DNA of 64,000 bases from Guyparkeria sp. SCN-R1 (GCF_003932495.1 NZ_QZMT01000006.1:1-64000), one strand, 5' to 3'. Counted from the stretch's first letter, positions 27,225-36,785 are shown. The notes: a model not told the origin generated them from the sequence alone. Numbers and translations: made by a program.

Positions 27225-29714
27225 TCAGGTGGCTCGTCCGATACAAGCCTTCGGCGGACGCCGGCGCCACTGGTTGACCGCGGCGAGCGAGGCGGCCGCC
27301 AACGCCCCGCTCGTCGCGATCAGCCAGTCGTCCCAGTGAAGCGGCTGGAGGTGAAGCAGGTCGGCCACTGGCGGGACCTGCACCAGTACGATGGCCGAGA
27401 TAGCCGTCGCCGCAACGAGCCCGCGCGAGAGGCGGTCGCGCAGGCCGCTCAGGACGGCGGCGATCAGGGCGCTGGCGAAGGTGAGCATGACCAGCGCGAT
27501 GCTTCGTGCGTGCTCGATGCCCTGACCCGAGTGCAGACCATTGGCCACGCCGGCGATCACCACCGCGGTTAGCAACAGCCCGCTGCCGAGGATGGCGAGC
27601 CATTCGCGCCGGTCGAAGAAGCGATTGTCCGGCGGTCGGTAGCCGGCCATCAGCGGGCGAGCCGACTGTCGCGCCTGGAAGGCGAGCAGGGCGGTGGGAT
27701 GGATGATCAGCTCCAGCCAGACGATGTGTAGAGGCAGGTAGAGCAGGGGGTGGCCGGCCAGGGGAATCGCCGCCGCGGTCACCACCAGCGGGATGTGGAT
27801 CATCAGCAGGTACTGGAAGCTGCGCTGCAGGTTGGCGAACAGCTGCCGCCCCTCGCCGATCGCCTGCACGAGGCTGCGGAAGTTGTCATCGAGCAGGACG
27901 ATCGAGGCGACTTCCCGCGCGCTGCGCGTGCCGCGCTGGCCCATCGCGATGCCGATGTCCGCCGCCTGCAGGGCCGGCACGTCGTTGACCCCGTCGCCGG
28001 TGACCGCGACGACCTCTCCCAGGGCCCGCAACCGCTGCACGAGGGCAAGCTTCTGCATGGGCGTGGCGCGGGCGATCACGTCGGCGGCCGGGTCGTGGTC
28101 AGCCGACCGGTCGAGAGCCTCGTCCAGTTCCTCGCCCGACAGTACCCGGGGCGAGTCGCCGCCGATCCCCAGCTGCCGGGCGATCGCCATGGCCGTCTCT
28201 CGGTGGTCGCCCGTCACCATGATCACCCGCAGGCCCGCCTCGCGGCATTGGGCGATCGCCTCGGTAACCCCGCCCCGCAGCGGGTCGCCGAAAGCCAGCA
28301 GTCCGAGGAAAGTGAAGCCGCTTGTCGGTTCCTGCCCCGCGGGTGCCTCGGTCGCTCCCCGTCGCTCGGCGACCGCCACCACCTTCTGGCCTGAGCCGGC
28401 AAGTCGATCGGTTTCCCGGTGCCAGTGTTCGAGCTCTGGCGGTGTGAGCTCGCAGCGGGCGAACACCGTTTCCGGGGCTCCTTTCATGGCCGCGACAAGG
28501 TGACCCTCCGGGGCTCGCCAGGAACTGATCTCACAGCGTCGCTCCTCGGTAAAGGGAAAGGTCGTCAGGCGCAAGAATGCGGGGTCCATGGGCGGTTGGA
28601 TCGCGAGCAAGGCAACGTCCATTGGGTCGCCGCCCTCGGCACGTGAGGCAAGGGCGGCGGCCCGCAGCAGGGCCGCCTCCCTGTGCGCCGAAACCGGAAG
28701 ACGATGCGTGAGCTCCAGTCGCCCCTCGGTCAGCGTGCCGGTCTTGTCGGTGCAGATCGTGGACACCCGGCCGATGTTCTCCACCACCACCGCCCGCCGG
28801 ACGAGCGCCTTGCGTCGGGCCAGACGGTAGATGCCCACGCCGAGAAAAAACGTGAGGACCACCGGAAATTCCTCCGGCAGCGCGGCGATGGCCAGGGTGA
28901 CCGCGCTGAGCAGGGCATCGACCAGACCGTGCCCCTGTTCGAGGCGAACCCAGGCAAGCACCAGGCAGAAGGCCAGGGCGGCGACGATCAGCGTACGTAC
29001 CAGTGCCGCGACAGCTTGCTGCAGAGGTGTACGTTCCTGTCGGCCCCGGGCGGCGGAACGCACGATCTCCCCGTAGCTGGTCTCCGCTCCGGTATGCACC
29101 ACCAGCATCTCGCCGCTACCCGCGAGCACGCGGGTGCCGCCCTGGACCCAGTTGGCCTCGTCCGGCAATCCTCCCGGCAGCGTGTTGGGGGGCAGGGTGG
29201 CCTTGCGCAGCGGGTAGGACTCGCCGGTCAGCAGCGACTCGTCCACCTGCAGGCCTTCCACCCGGACCAGAAGCCCATCGGCCGGCACGGGTTCGCCCGC
29301 CGAGAGCAGAACACGATCACCGGGGACCAGCTCGGCGGCTGGACGCGTGACCGTGCTGCCGTCGCGGCGCACCCGGGCCGTGGCAGCAAGCTTGCTCTTC
29401 AGCCCGGCGGTAGATGCCTGGGTGCGCCGATGCAGCCAGGCATCCATTGCCAGCAGGGGCAGAAGAGCGACCAGCAGGATCATCGCTTCGCCTAGGTCGC
29501 CGAGCCAGGCGAACAGGAGACTTGAGGCCAGCAGGAACCACAACATCGGGTCGGTGACCGAGCTCTTCAGCACATCGACCCAGCTGCCCGCGGTGGCCTC
29601 GATGATCCGGTTGGGGCCGAATAGTGACAGGCGTCGTCCGGCTTCCATGCTGGTCAGGCCTGCCTCGGGGGTGGCGAGCAGTTCAAGTCGATTTGGGGGG
29701 AGGGGGCGTGGCAT
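27225..29714 (-). CDS. Cation-transporting P-type ATPase (P2-like)
   Basis: P-type ATPase of 829 residues. Order: N-terminal cation-ATPase domain (about 5-50), TM1-2, actuator domain with LLTGESYPLRK, TM4 with IAALPEEFPVVL, phosphorylation motif ICTDKTGTLTEG with Asp323, nucleotide domain with FTEERRCEISS and MKGAPETV, hinge VTGDGVNDVPALQAADIGIAMG, then C-terminal TMs. There is no N-terminal CxxC metal domain and no CPC in TM4, so it is not a P1B copper or zinc pump; PEEFP resembles Ca/Mn P2 pumps (PEGLP). Substrate is undetermined. It converges on thpR with only 4 nt between. Confidence 0.9.
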   Translation of the reverse strand: MPRPLPPNRLELLATPEAGLTSMEAGRRLSLFGPNRIIEATAGSWVDVLKSSVTDPMLWFLLASSLLFAWLGDLGEAMILLVALLPLLAMDAWLHRRTQASTAGLKSKLAATARVRRDGSTVTRPAAELVPGDRVLLSAGEPVPADGLLVRVEGLQVDESLLTGESYPLRKATLPPNTLPGGLPDEANWVQGGTRVLAGSGEMLVVHTGAETSYGEIVRSAARGRQERTPLQQAVAALVRTLIVAALAFCLVLAWVRLEQGHGLVDALLSAVTLAIAALPEEFPVVLTFFLGVGIYRLARRKALVRRAVVVENIGRVSTICTDKTGTLTEGRLELTHRLPVSAHREAALLRAAALASRAEGGDPMDVALLAIQPPMDPAFLRLTTFPFTEERRCEISSWRAPEGHLVAAMKGAPETVFARCELTPPELEHWHRETDRLAGSGQKVVAVAERRGATEAPAGQEPTSGFTFLGLLAFGDPLRGGVTEAIAQCREAGLRVIMVTGDHRETAMAIARQLGIGGDSPRVLSGEELDEALDRSADHDPAADVIARATPMQKLALVQRLRALGEVVAVTGDGVNDVPALQAADIGIAMGQRGTRSAREVASIVLLDDNFRSLVQAIGEGRQLFANLQRSFQYLLMIHIPLVVTAAAIPLAGHPLLYLPLHIVWLELIIHPTALLAFQARQSARPLMAGYRPPDNRFFDRREWLAILGSGLLLTAVVIAGVANGLHSGQGIEHARSIALVMLTFASALIAAVLSGLRDRLSRGLVAATAISAIVLVQVPPVADLLHLQPLHWDDWLIATSGALAAASLAAVNQWRRRPPKACIGRAT

Positions 29715-29783
29715 ACGGTCGACTCCATCCGACGCGGCGGCGAATGGAAGAGAGCTTAGCCCTTAGGTTGGCGGCCGGGAACG

Positions 29784-29811
29784 AAAAAGCCGTCGCGACT
29801 CGGGCGACGGC
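29784..29811 (-). terminator. Intrinsic terminator of the iron operon
   Basis: Minus-strand stem GCCGTCGC / GCGACGGC (8 bp, 29789-29811) followed by five T, about 30 nt past the stop of the beta-barrel-like gene and upstream of the ATPase gene. Confidence 0.8.
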
Positions 29812-29839
29812 GTGTGTCGGATCGAGCAAGGTGCTGTGA

Positions 29840-30526
29840 TCAGAACTCGTATTCGAGCTGCCAGCGCAGGATGTTGTCCTCGGTCTCGTCATTGAGACCG
29901 AACAGCAGGCCGGCTTCCCATTTCACGTGCTCCATGCCGAAGGGGTTGGCGCCGATCAGGACCGGACCGACGGCGTGGGTCTCCTCGTCGCCGTAGTACT
30001 CGATGCCCGGCTCGAGGTTCGGGCTGAGACGGTATTTGAGCTGGACGGAGCCCAGTGTCTCCCACTCGCTTTCGGCGACGTCGTCGCCGAACTTCTTCTC
30101 GAACAGCAGGTTGCCGGTCGCGACCATCTTGCCGAACTGCTTCTGTACCAGCGGGCCGACCTTCGTTTCCCAGGCATCCTCGTCGAAGGCCTTTTCCAGT
30201 TCGACCAGCAGGCCGAAATCGGCCCAGTACTGACCCTGCTCGGTAAGTTGGAACTTGTTCTCGATCTCGGCTTCCTCGACCTCGAAATCGCCATCTTCCT
30301 TTTCGCCGATCAGGTAGCCCTCGACGAACCAGCGCGAGGTCACGCCATAGCCGATGCCGACCTTGGTCTTGTACTCGCCCGAATCGAGGCCATGCACGCC
30401 CCGGACTTCGAGTTCGACCTCGCCTTGCTCGACGTAGGGGTCATAGACCTTGTCGACACCGGCAAAGGCGGGGGCGGAAGCGAGGGCGGTCAGGGCGGCG
30501 AGGCCGCTCAGCGACTTTTTCCACAT
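29840..30526 (-). CDS. Predicted outer-membrane beta-barrel protein of the FTR1 operon
   Basis: Secreted 228-residue protein of unrecognised family. A signal peptide (1-22, ending PAFA) is followed by alternating beta strands (VELEVRGVHGLDSG, KVGIGYGVTSRWFVEGYL, FQLTEQGQYWADFGLLVELE, LQLEYEF region) with an acidic composition. The C-terminus LRWQLEYEF ends in Phe, a barrel-assembly signal. It follows the FTR1 permease by 36 nt and precedes a terminator, so it is the third member of the iron operon. A role as an outer-membrane pore or binding protein for iron is inference from context. Confidence 0.8.
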   Translation of the reverse strand: MWKKSLSGLAALTALASAPAFAGVDKVYDPYVEQGEVELEVRGVHGLDSGEYKTKVGIGYGVTSRWFVEGYLIGEKEDGDFEVEEAEIENKFQLTEQGQYWADFGLLVELEKAFDEDAWETKVGPLVQKQFGKMVATGNLLFEKKFGDDVAESEWETLGSVQLKYRLSPNLEPGIEYYGDEETHAVGPVLIGANPFGMEHVKWEAGLLFGLNDETEDNILRWQLEYEF

Positions 30527-30562
30527 ACGATAGATTCCTGGGTTTTCAGTGGGTTGATGAAA

Positions 30563-31378
30563 CTAGCGATGGAAGGCCGGTGCCCGTTGGCGCGACAGAG
30601 CCATGCCGACGGCGATCAGCACTAGCGTGGTGAGATAGAAGGCGAGCTGGATGGCGGTGGGGCGATCCTGGTAGCCCACCAGCACGTGCAGGATCTCGCC
30701 GGGCACCGAGTGCTGCGAGAGCAGGTCGGAGCTGTTCCAGAGCGGGTTCTGCACCGGCAGCCAGCCGGCCTGGGCGAGAAAGCCCGCCGCACTTGCGGCC
30801 ATACCGGCGGCGAGCAGCAGGATCAGCCAGCCGGTGACGGTGAACAGGTGACGAGTGGGGATGCGCACCAGACCGAAGTAGATCAGCGCGCCGAGGACCA
30901 GGCCGGCACCCAGCCCGATAACCCCGCCCCAAAGCAGCGACAGGTTGTCACTGCCGCCGGCGGCCATCCCCTGGGTGAACAGCACTACCTCCGAGCCTTC
31001 GCGCAGTACCGCCAGGCCCACGGCCGTTGCGAGAAAGTAGATCGGCAGTTGGCCGCTGGAGACATTGCTCCCCACCTGCCTGAGATGGGCGACCAACTGG
31101 CTAGCATGCCGCGACATCCAGATGTTGTGCCAGGCGAGCATGGCCACGGCCGTCAGCAGGATGGCCGCGTTAAACAGCTCCTGGCCGACGCCCTCGAACG
31201 CCATCGAGATCTCCTGGGTGAGGCCCGCCACCACGAACGAGCCGAGCAGGCCACCGGCGATGCCACCGATGATCCAGCGGCTACGCCCGGCCAACCCCTG
31301 CGTGGCGGCGAGGACGACGGCGACTACCAGGGCCGCCTCGAGGACTTCGCGGAACACGATGATTGCCGTACTGAACAT
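30563..31378 (-). CDS. FTR1-family iron permease
   Basis: Integral membrane protein of 271 residues with about seven TM helices. Both iron-transport motifs are present: REVLE at 10-14 in TM1 and REGSE near 125 in TM4. It resembles EfeU and the permease of Ftr1-P19 systems. It lies downstream of a cupredoxin-like protein gene (44 nt) and upstream of a beta-barrel gene. Unlike EfeUOB there is no EfeO or DyP peroxidase here. Likely transports Fe(II)/Fe(III) across the inner membrane. Confidence 0.92.
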   Translation of the reverse strand: MFSTAIIVFREVLEAALVVAVVLAATQGLAGRSRWIIGGIAGGLLGSFVVAGLTQEISMAFEGVGQELFNAAILLTAVAMLAWHNIWMSRHASQLVAHLRQVGSNVSSGQLPIYFLATAVGLAVLREGSEVVLFTQGMAAGGSDNLSLLWGGVIGLGAGLVLGALIYFGLVRIPTRHLFTVTGWLILLLAAGMAASAAGFLAQAGWLPVQNPLWNSSDLLSQHSVPGEILHVLVGYQDRPTAIQLAFYLTTLVLIAVGMALSRQRAPAFHR

Positions 31379-31422
31379 GCGTCACCTGTGCATTTCCTGG
31401 AACGAGGTATCCGTGAGCGGGG

Positions 31423-31752
31423 TTACTCGGCGATTACGCGGCCCTGTGCGGTGGCCTGATTGAATTCGCCAAAGAAGGGGTATTCGCCGGGCTCCAGAGG
31501 GCCGACGAAGATCACGGCCTTACTGTTGCCGGGGATGATCTTCTCGCGGTTGAGCTCGTAGCTTTCGAACTCCTCCGGCGTGGCGTCCTGGTTGTGCACC
31601 ATCAGCTTGACCTTCTCGCGGGCGGGGATGGTGACGGCCTCGGGTTGGAAGCGATGGTCCTTGATGGTCAAATCGAATGTCTGGGGTCCGGCCTGTGCGG
31701 TACCGGCGGCGAGCAGGGCGGCAGTAACGAACGAGAATGTAATGCGTGTCAT
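31423..31752 (-). CDS. Periplasmic cupredoxin-like protein of the FTR1 operon
   Basis: Secreted 109-residue protein: signal peptide 1-21 (MTRITFSFVTAALLAAGTAQA) and a single cupredoxin-fold domain (TFDLTIKDHRFQPEAVTIPAREKVKLMVHNQD). It has no Cys and lacks the His-Cys-His-Met ligands of blue-copper proteins, carrying Glu residues instead (ATPEEFESYELNRE), like the EfeO cupredoxin domain, so iron rather than type-1 copper is likely. The start at 31752 is supported by GAGGT. First gene of the operon with the FTR1 permease. Confidence 0.85.
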   Translation of the reverse strand: MTRITFSFVTAALLAAGTAQAGPQTFDLTIKDHRFQPEAVTIPAREKVKLMVHNQDATPEEFESYELNREKIIPGNSKAVIFVGPLEPGEYPFFGEFNQATAQGRVIAE

Positions 31753-31802
31753 GAAGCAAACCTCAATTGGAACGAGAACAGTTCGCATTCTGCACAAAAA
31801 AG

Positions 31803-31815
31803 ATTGCAATGCAAT
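31803..31815. promoter_or_regulatory. Perfect dyad upstream of the FTR1 operon
   Basis: ATTGCA-A-TGCAAT is a perfect 6-1-6 dyad, 51-63 nt upstream of the cupredoxin-like ATG. Nearby, CGAGAACAGTTCG (about 31769-31781) has a looser Fur-like appearance. Either could be the operator of this iron operon; the regulator is not known. Confidence 0.4.
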
Positions 31816-32021
31816 GGAATGATCTTGAGGAGGTTCCCCCGGTCGGTTTGTCGATGGGCAGGTGGCGACCGAGCGTGATCTCGGTGGTGGTCGGATCTGC
31901 TCTTACGAGGAGGTTGTGTTCACCGGGGTGTGGAGAGTGGGCGCAGCTGGTCGGGTGCTACCGGGGCTGGGGGCATCGGTTCACCCCTTGGCGCGATGGG
32001 CGCGGCTCCCGGTGTGTCCAG

Positions 32022-33584
32022 TTACAACATCCACTCGATCGGCATCAGCGAGAAGAACCACGTCACCGCGCGCTTGATTGGTCCGGCGCCTGGCTCCCTC
32101 GTGTGCCGGGTGATTTCGTTTTCTATCCGCTCGATCCACCGAATCTCGCCGTCTTCCAGTTCCAGCTGATATGTGGTCTTGGGTACGTGCATGCCGAAGG
32201 TGTGGCTGATCGCGCGGGCGAGATCCGGGCTGTCGATGACAAAACCCAGTTCGGTGTTGAGCAACACCGAACGGGGATCGACGTTGTAGGACCCGATGAA
32301 TACCTGCGCGTCGTCGATCACGATGGCCTTGGCGTGCAGGGTGGTCGCCGGACTGCCGAAGGGGCCGGCGTCTGCGGGTTTCGGTTCCTGGTCGGCAACG
32401 CGACGCATTTCATATAGCTCCACCCCGGCTTCGAGCAACGCGACGCGGTAGCGGGCATACCCGGTATGCGCCGGTGCCATGTCGGTGGCATCGAGCGAGT
32501 TGGTTAACACGCGCACGCGCACGCCCTGACGCGCCAGGGCAACCAGGTCGTCGGTAAGTGTCGGCGTGGGAACGAAGAACGAGGAGATGATATCGAGCGA
32601 CTGCTGTGGGGTGCGCAATTGCTCACGCAGCGACAAGGTCAGCAGGTCATTCGGTTCATGTTCCCCCAGCCCCTTGGCAGGCGGGTCGATGACCAGTCGG
32701 GTGGGTGCCCAGGCCAGGCCCAGTTCTCCGTTGAGCAGCTGGCTGACGACGTAGTTCTCGCGCACCGCCACCATCAGGTCGCCAGCCTGGGGATCGAGGG
32801 CGATGGCGTCCGCTTCGAAGTCGAGCGTTTCCAGGGTTTCGGCCACCGCGTCGTTTTTCGGGGTGGGCAGGATACGGTCGGCCGGATAGGACGAGCGGCT
32901 CTGCCAGTACTGATCAAAGCCGCGCGAGACCTCGTCGACCACTGGCCCCACCGCGAGTATGTCGAGATCCGAGAACAAGAACCCCTCGGTCGAACCGAAA
33001 TAGCTGTCGCCGATATTGCGTCCGCCGCTGATCAGGACCTGGTTGTCGGCGATGAATACCTTGTTGTGCATGCGACGGTTGGCCCGATCGAAGTCGGTCA
33101 GAAAACCGAGCCAACGCGCATCGCGAGTCATGAACGGATTGAACAGGCGCACGGCGATGTTGGGATGGGCGTGCAGGGCGGCGAGTTGGTCATCCAGCTG
33201 GCGTGTGCCCTGATCGTCGAGTAGCAACCGCACGCGCACCCCTCGGTTGGCGGCATCCAGCAGTTCGCGCAGCAACAGGGTGCCGGAGCGGTCGGCGTAC
33301 CAGATGTAGTACTGCACATCGAGACTGCGCTGCGCGGTGCGCGCCAGATGAGTCCAGGCGGCGAAGGTCATCACCGGATCCGACAGGAGGTACACCCCGG
33401 TCTGCCCGGGATGCGCGGCCTTCTGCGGGGCGAGGGCATCGCCCAGCGGGGTGGCGCGTGCGTCGGCCGGCGCGATGGTGGTGCTGACGTGACGGCCTTC
33501 CAGTGGGGGCAGGGCGCACCCGGTCAGCAGCAGGGCGAGCAGGGCGACGAGCCCCGTCTGTCGTATCGGCATTCCCTTGATCAA
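32022..33584 (-). CDS. Phospholipase D family lipoprotein, ClsC-like
   Basis: PLD-superfamily enzyme of 520 residues with two HKD motifs: HNKVFIADN with GGRNIGDSYFG, and LHAKAIVIDD with GSYNVDPRS. The N-terminus has a lipoprotein signal with lipobox LLTGC, so it is envelope-anchored. It is closest in layout to ClsC/YmdC cardiolipin synthases, which transfer phosphatidyl groups between phospholipids. The usual partner YmdB (a macrodomain protein) is not adjacent, although an unrelated macrodomain gene lies 7 kb away. Monocistronic. Confidence 0.88.
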   Translation of the reverse strand: MIKGMPIRQTGLVALLALLLTGCALPPLEGRHVSTTIAPADARATPLGDALAPQKAAHPGQTGVYLLSDPVMTFAAWTHLARTAQRSLDVQYYIWYADRSGTLLLRELLDAANRGVRVRLLLDDQGTRQLDDQLAALHAHPNIAVRLFNPFMTRDARWLGFLTDFDRANRRMHNKVFIADNQVLISGGRNIGDSYFGSTEGFLFSDLDILAVGPVVDEVSRGFDQYWQSRSSYPADRILPTPKNDAVAETLETLDFEADAIALDPQAGDLMVAVRENYVVSQLLNGELGLAWAPTRLVIDPPAKGLGEHEPNDLLTLSLREQLRTPQQSLDIISSFFVPTPTLTDDLVALARQGVRVRVLTNSLDATDMAPAHTGYARYRVALLEAGVELYEMRRVADQEPKPADAGPFGSPATTLHAKAIVIDDAQVFIGSYNVDPRSVLLNTELGFVIDSPDLARAISHTFGMHVPKTTYQLELEDGEIRWIERIENEITRHTREPGAGPIKRAVTWFFSLMPIEWML

Positions 33585-33930
33585 TCGCGAATCCTCCCTG
33601 GTTGTCCGCGGATCGAGCCTCTCGATGATTCCACGAATACCGGCTTGCCGTCATGGGGTTGTCGCACGGATGCCCTGACTGGTTGGAGGCGGGGGAGCAG
33701 GCGGGGTTCCGGCTGAGCGGAAAACCGGTGCATCGGGCCAGCCTGGGTGGCACAATCGCGCCCCTTTGAGCAGATCGTTTGCTTGCTTATCGATAGTGAA
33801 CCTTGTTCGGTTGGGGTAAATCCTCGTAGAACACTAAAGTTTTCCTTCGCAGGCTCGAAAACGTCGATACCTGTGCGAATGGACCCATCTCGTCCGGCTT
33901 CCGTCCCATCCCCATCTTAGTCTCTGCTTC
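33585..33930. other. Intergenic region between PLD gene and chemoreceptor gene
   Basis: No coding sequence seen. It holds the divergent promoters. The right part contains the sigma-28 promoter listed separately; the left part shows an imperfect AACC-TTGTTC-GGTT dyad near 33799-33812 and nothing else I recognise. Confidence 0.6.
33835..33861 (+). promoter_or_regulatory. Flagellar sigma-28 (FliA) promoter of the chemoreceptor gene
   Basis: The -35 element TAAAGTTT (33835-33842) is identical to the FliA consensus, followed by an 11-nt spacer and CTCGAAAA (33854-33861), 5 of 8 matching GCCGATAA. It lies about 70 nt before a methyl-accepting chemotaxis protein gene, the expected target class. Confidence 0.68.
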
Positions 33931-35487
33931 ATGCGAAATAACCTACCCGTCACCGATACCGAACGAACCTTCGCCCCCGGGGAGCGGTTGGTCTCGACCA
34001 CCGATCTCAAGGGGCGGATCACGCATTGCAACGAGGCGTTCGTCTCGATCAGCGGGTATTCGCGTGACGAGCTGATCGGTAAGCCGCACAACATCGTGCG
34101 GCACCCGGACGTGCCGCCGTTGGCGTTCGAGGTGATGTGGAACCATCTCAAGGCCGGCCAGCCGTGGATGGGCTTGGTCAAGAACCGCTCGAAGAACGGC
34201 GACTACTACTGGGTCGACGCGTACGTCACGCCGATCACCGAACACGGCGAGGTGATCGGCTACGAGTCGGTACGTTCCTGCCCGTCACGCCGGGATATCC
34301 AGCGCGCCGAGCGGCTGTACCGGCGCATCAACCAGCGGGGATACCGGGCGCGTCGTTTCCGCCTGCACCGCCAGGATGTGACCGGGTTGGCGGGTCTGAT
34401 CGGCTCGGCCGGACTGTGGGCCGGTGGGTACGGTCTGCCGGCCTTGTGGGCATTGGCCGCCACGGGGCTGGTGTTCGGGGCGATGGGGCGGCTGCGTGAA
34501 CGGCAAATGATTTCCGCTCTGACCGAGCAGTTGCCCAATGCCTTCAGCCACCCGCTGGCAGTCGAGTCCTACACCGGCGACGTGGGGCTGTTGGGGCGAC
34601 TGAAGGTCTCGATCAAGAGCGAGCAGGCGCGGATGATCACCGTGCTCACCCGGATCGAGGATGCCTCGGACCAGGTCAGCCGCCAGTCGTCGGTGAGCCT
34701 CGATCTCTCGACCCAGGCCAAGGAGGAAATCGCGCGCCAGCAGGCAGAGACCGAGCAGGTCGCGGCGGCCATGCACGAGATGTCGACCACCATCAACGAC
34801 GTCTCCGAGCACGTCCAGCGCACCGCCGACGAGGCCAATCGTTCGCAGGAACTGGTCGAGGAAGGGCGGGGGCTGTCCACCCGCACGCGCGAGTCGATCG
34901 TCGACCTGCAGGAGACGGTCAACGCCATCGGCGAGTCGGTGGAAGGGGTCTCGAACCAAACCGGCGCGATCGCCAGTGCCGCCGGCATCATCGACCAGAT
35001 CGCCCAGCAGACCAACCTGCTGGCCTTGAACGCGGCCATCGAGGCGGCGCGCGCCGGCGAACACGGCCGCGGCTTTTCCGTGGTGGCCGAGGAGGTACGG
35101 GATCTGGCCCGCCGCACGCAGGAGTCAACGCGCGATATCCACGAGATCATCGCCACCCTGACGCAACAGGCCGAGGAATCCGTGGCCGTCGCCCGCCGCG
35201 GTCGCGAGGCGGCCACCGCCGGGGTTGATCGCGTGCGTGAATCCGAGGAAATGCTCAATGGCGTGGCCGAGGCGGTGGCGCAGATACGCGACATGGCCAC
35301 CTCGATGGCCGCGGCCGTCGAGGAGCAGGCAACCGTGTCCGGCGAGATCGACCGGCAGGTGCACACTATCTCCGATCTGGCCAGCTCCAGCCTCGGCCAG
35401 TCGGCCTCCGCCGAGGAGAAGATCCACGATCTCGAGCGCATCGCCGCCGAGCTTCACGAGCTGGTCACCCGCTTCAAGCGACATTGA
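33931..35487 (+). CDS. PAS-domain methyl-accepting chemotaxis protein, Aer-like
   Basis: Energy/redox taxis receptor of 518 residues. The N-terminal PAS domain (about 15-120, [27 protein letters not shown] and the [11 protein letters not shown] strand) probably binds FAD as in Aer. Two membrane helices (about 148-190) follow without a large periplasmic domain. The C-terminal signalling hairpin contains the invariant tip [20 protein letters not shown] and [14 protein letters not shown]. It has no CheB/CheR pentapeptide at the end. A strong FliA-type promoter precedes it. Its presence means the organism is flagellated. Confidence 0.93.
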   Translation: MRNNLPVTDTERTFAPGERLVSTTDLKGRITHCNEAFVSISGYSRDELIGKPHNIVRHPDVPPLAFEVMWNHLKAGQPWMGLVKNRSKNGDYYWVDAYVTPITEHGEVIGYESVRSCPSRRDIQRAERLYRRINQRGYRARRFRLHRQDVTGLAGLIGSAGLWAGGYGLPALWALAATGLVFGAMGRLRERQMISALTEQLPNAFSHPLAVESYTGDVGLLGRLKVSIKSEQARMITVLTRIEDASDQVSRQSSVSLDLSTQAKEEIARQQAETEQVAAAMHEMSTTINDVSEHVQRTADEANRSQELVEEGRGLSTRTRESIVDLQETVNAIGESVEGVSNQTGAIASAAGIIDQIAQQTNLLALNAAIEAARAGEHGRGFSVVAEEVRDLARRTQESTRDIHEIIATLTQQAEESVAVARRGREAATAGVDRVRESEEMLNGVAEAVAQIRDMATSMAAAVEEQATVSGEIDRQVHTISDLASSSLGQSASAEEKIHDLERIAAELHELVTRFKRH

Positions 35488-35649
35488 TGCCGAGCATCCC
35501 TGCCGGTGTGGGGGCTGCGGTCATCGATCGGGCCCCACCTCTGGCATGCCGGTTGCCGGTCCGTGAACTAAGGTCCCCTCTACAAATCCCATGAACAGAA
35601 GTGCATTTCTGGTTGAAATGTGCCGGTTCACCCGAGAAGGAGGTGGTTC

Positions 35650-36180
35650 ATGACCCAGGCAGAGATCATCAGCGAACAGTTTCCCCATAAGGTCAGCGCC
35701 GTATTCAACGATGCCGGTCGTGCCCGCGATGCGGTCAATGCACTGGCCGCCAAGGCCGGTTTCGCTTCGGACCAGATCGAACTGGTCGAACCGCATGACC
35801 AAAACCTGTCAAGCAAGGTCGAGAGAGATTCGGGCGCAATCTTCTCGACGATCCTGCGTTCACACGCCATATTGGGAGTTATCGGCGCCGTCGCCGGTTT
35901 GATCCTGGCCGGGATTCTGGTCGGTGCCGGCTTGGATTGGGCCACGACAAGTCCGGGCTGGGTCTTTGGCGTTTTCGCTGTGGTCGGCGGGGCAATCGGC
36001 ATGCTCGGCGGGGGGTTGGTCTCGATCCGCCCGGACCACGAGCGGGTGATCACCGATGCCGAGGATGCCAGCGAGCACGGCCGATGGACGGTGGTGGTCC
36101 ACGCACGCGACGAGGACGAGAAGCACCGCGCCGACGAACTCCTCGAGCGCCACTCCAAGAATGTGGCCGAATCCCTCTGA
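35650..36180 (+). CDS. Two-TM protein of unknown function with flanking ferredoxin-like halves
   Basis: Protein of 176 residues starting at ATG 35650 after a perfect GAAGGAGG ribosome site. An N-terminal alpha/beta unit (VSAVFNDAGRARDAVNALAAKAGF, about 15-45) is followed by two membrane helices (about 76-98 and 107-130, Gly/Ala-rich) and a C-terminal beta strand plus amphipathic helix (GRWTVVVHARDEDEKHRADELLE). The halves resemble general-stress 17M-like folds split by membrane segments. Similar proteins are sometimes mislabelled RibA. No function can be assigned. Confidence 0.8.
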   Translation: MTQAEIISEQFPHKVSAVFNDAGRARDAVNALAAKAGFASDQIELVEPHDQNLSSKVERDSGAIFSTILRSHAILGVIGAVAGLILAGILVGAGLDWATTSPGWVFGVFAVVGGAIGMLGGGLVSIRPDHERVITDAEDASEHGRWTVVVHARDEDEKHRADELLERHSKNVAESL

Positions 36181-36296
36181 TGCGGCGGCCAGTCGACCCC
36201 GATACATCGATCGTGGGCTGTGCATGATCCGGGAGTGGGTTTCGGGAAATTGCCAAGGCCGACGTGGTGGTCGACGCGTCGGCAGGGAGCCCGCGG

Positions 36297-36785
36297 ATGC
36301 CATTTGATATCGATTGGGTCTCGGTTTACTCGAACCTGACCTACATGGCAGCAGCCTACGTGCTGGCCTTGCCGGTGGCTCTGGAGCGAGAGACGCACTC
36401 GCGCTCGGCCGGTTTGCGTACGTTTCCGCTTGTGGCGGTCGCCAGCTGCGCGTACATGCTGCTCGGCATCAACGTGCTCGAATCCAGTGGCGCCGAGGCG
36501 CGCGTTTTCGAAGGCATCATCACCGGCATGGGTTTCATCGGTGGCGGCGCGATTCTCAAGAGCCAGAATCGCACCACGGGCACGGCTACGGCAGCCAGTC
36601 TCTGGACCACCGGGGCGATCGGCGTGGCCGTGGCTTGGAACCATTTCGAGATTGCCTTGCTGCTTTCGATCGTCACCTTCGCCAGCCTGAAGCTGCTTTC
36701 ACCGGCGAAACAGGTGCTCAATGGCCATCGGGACGAAGCGCGCGAACCCGCCGCGGCGCGGGACAAAAGGGACGAGGACGGCTAG
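36297..36785 (+). CDS. MgtC/SapB family membrane protein
   Basis: Inner-membrane protein of 162 residues with four to five TM helices. The MgtC/SapB core is clear: ERETHSRSAGLRTFPLVAVASCAYML, then EGIITGMGFIGGGAIL and TATAASLWTTGAIGVAVAW. It lacks the C-terminal ACT-like domain of MgtC, ending in a charged tail, so it is of the SapB/YhiD size class. Start ATG 36297 follows GGGAG; a GTG at 36264 is less likely. Function in Mg stress or membrane potential is family knowledge only. Confidence 0.88.
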   Translation: MPFDIDWVSVYSNLTYMAAAYVLALPVALERETHSRSAGLRTFPLVAVASCAYMLLGINVLESSGAEARVFEGIITGMGFIGGGAILKSQNRTTGTATAASLWTTGAIGVAVAWNHFEIALLLSIVTFASLKLLSPAKQVLNGHRDEAREPAAARDKRDEDG

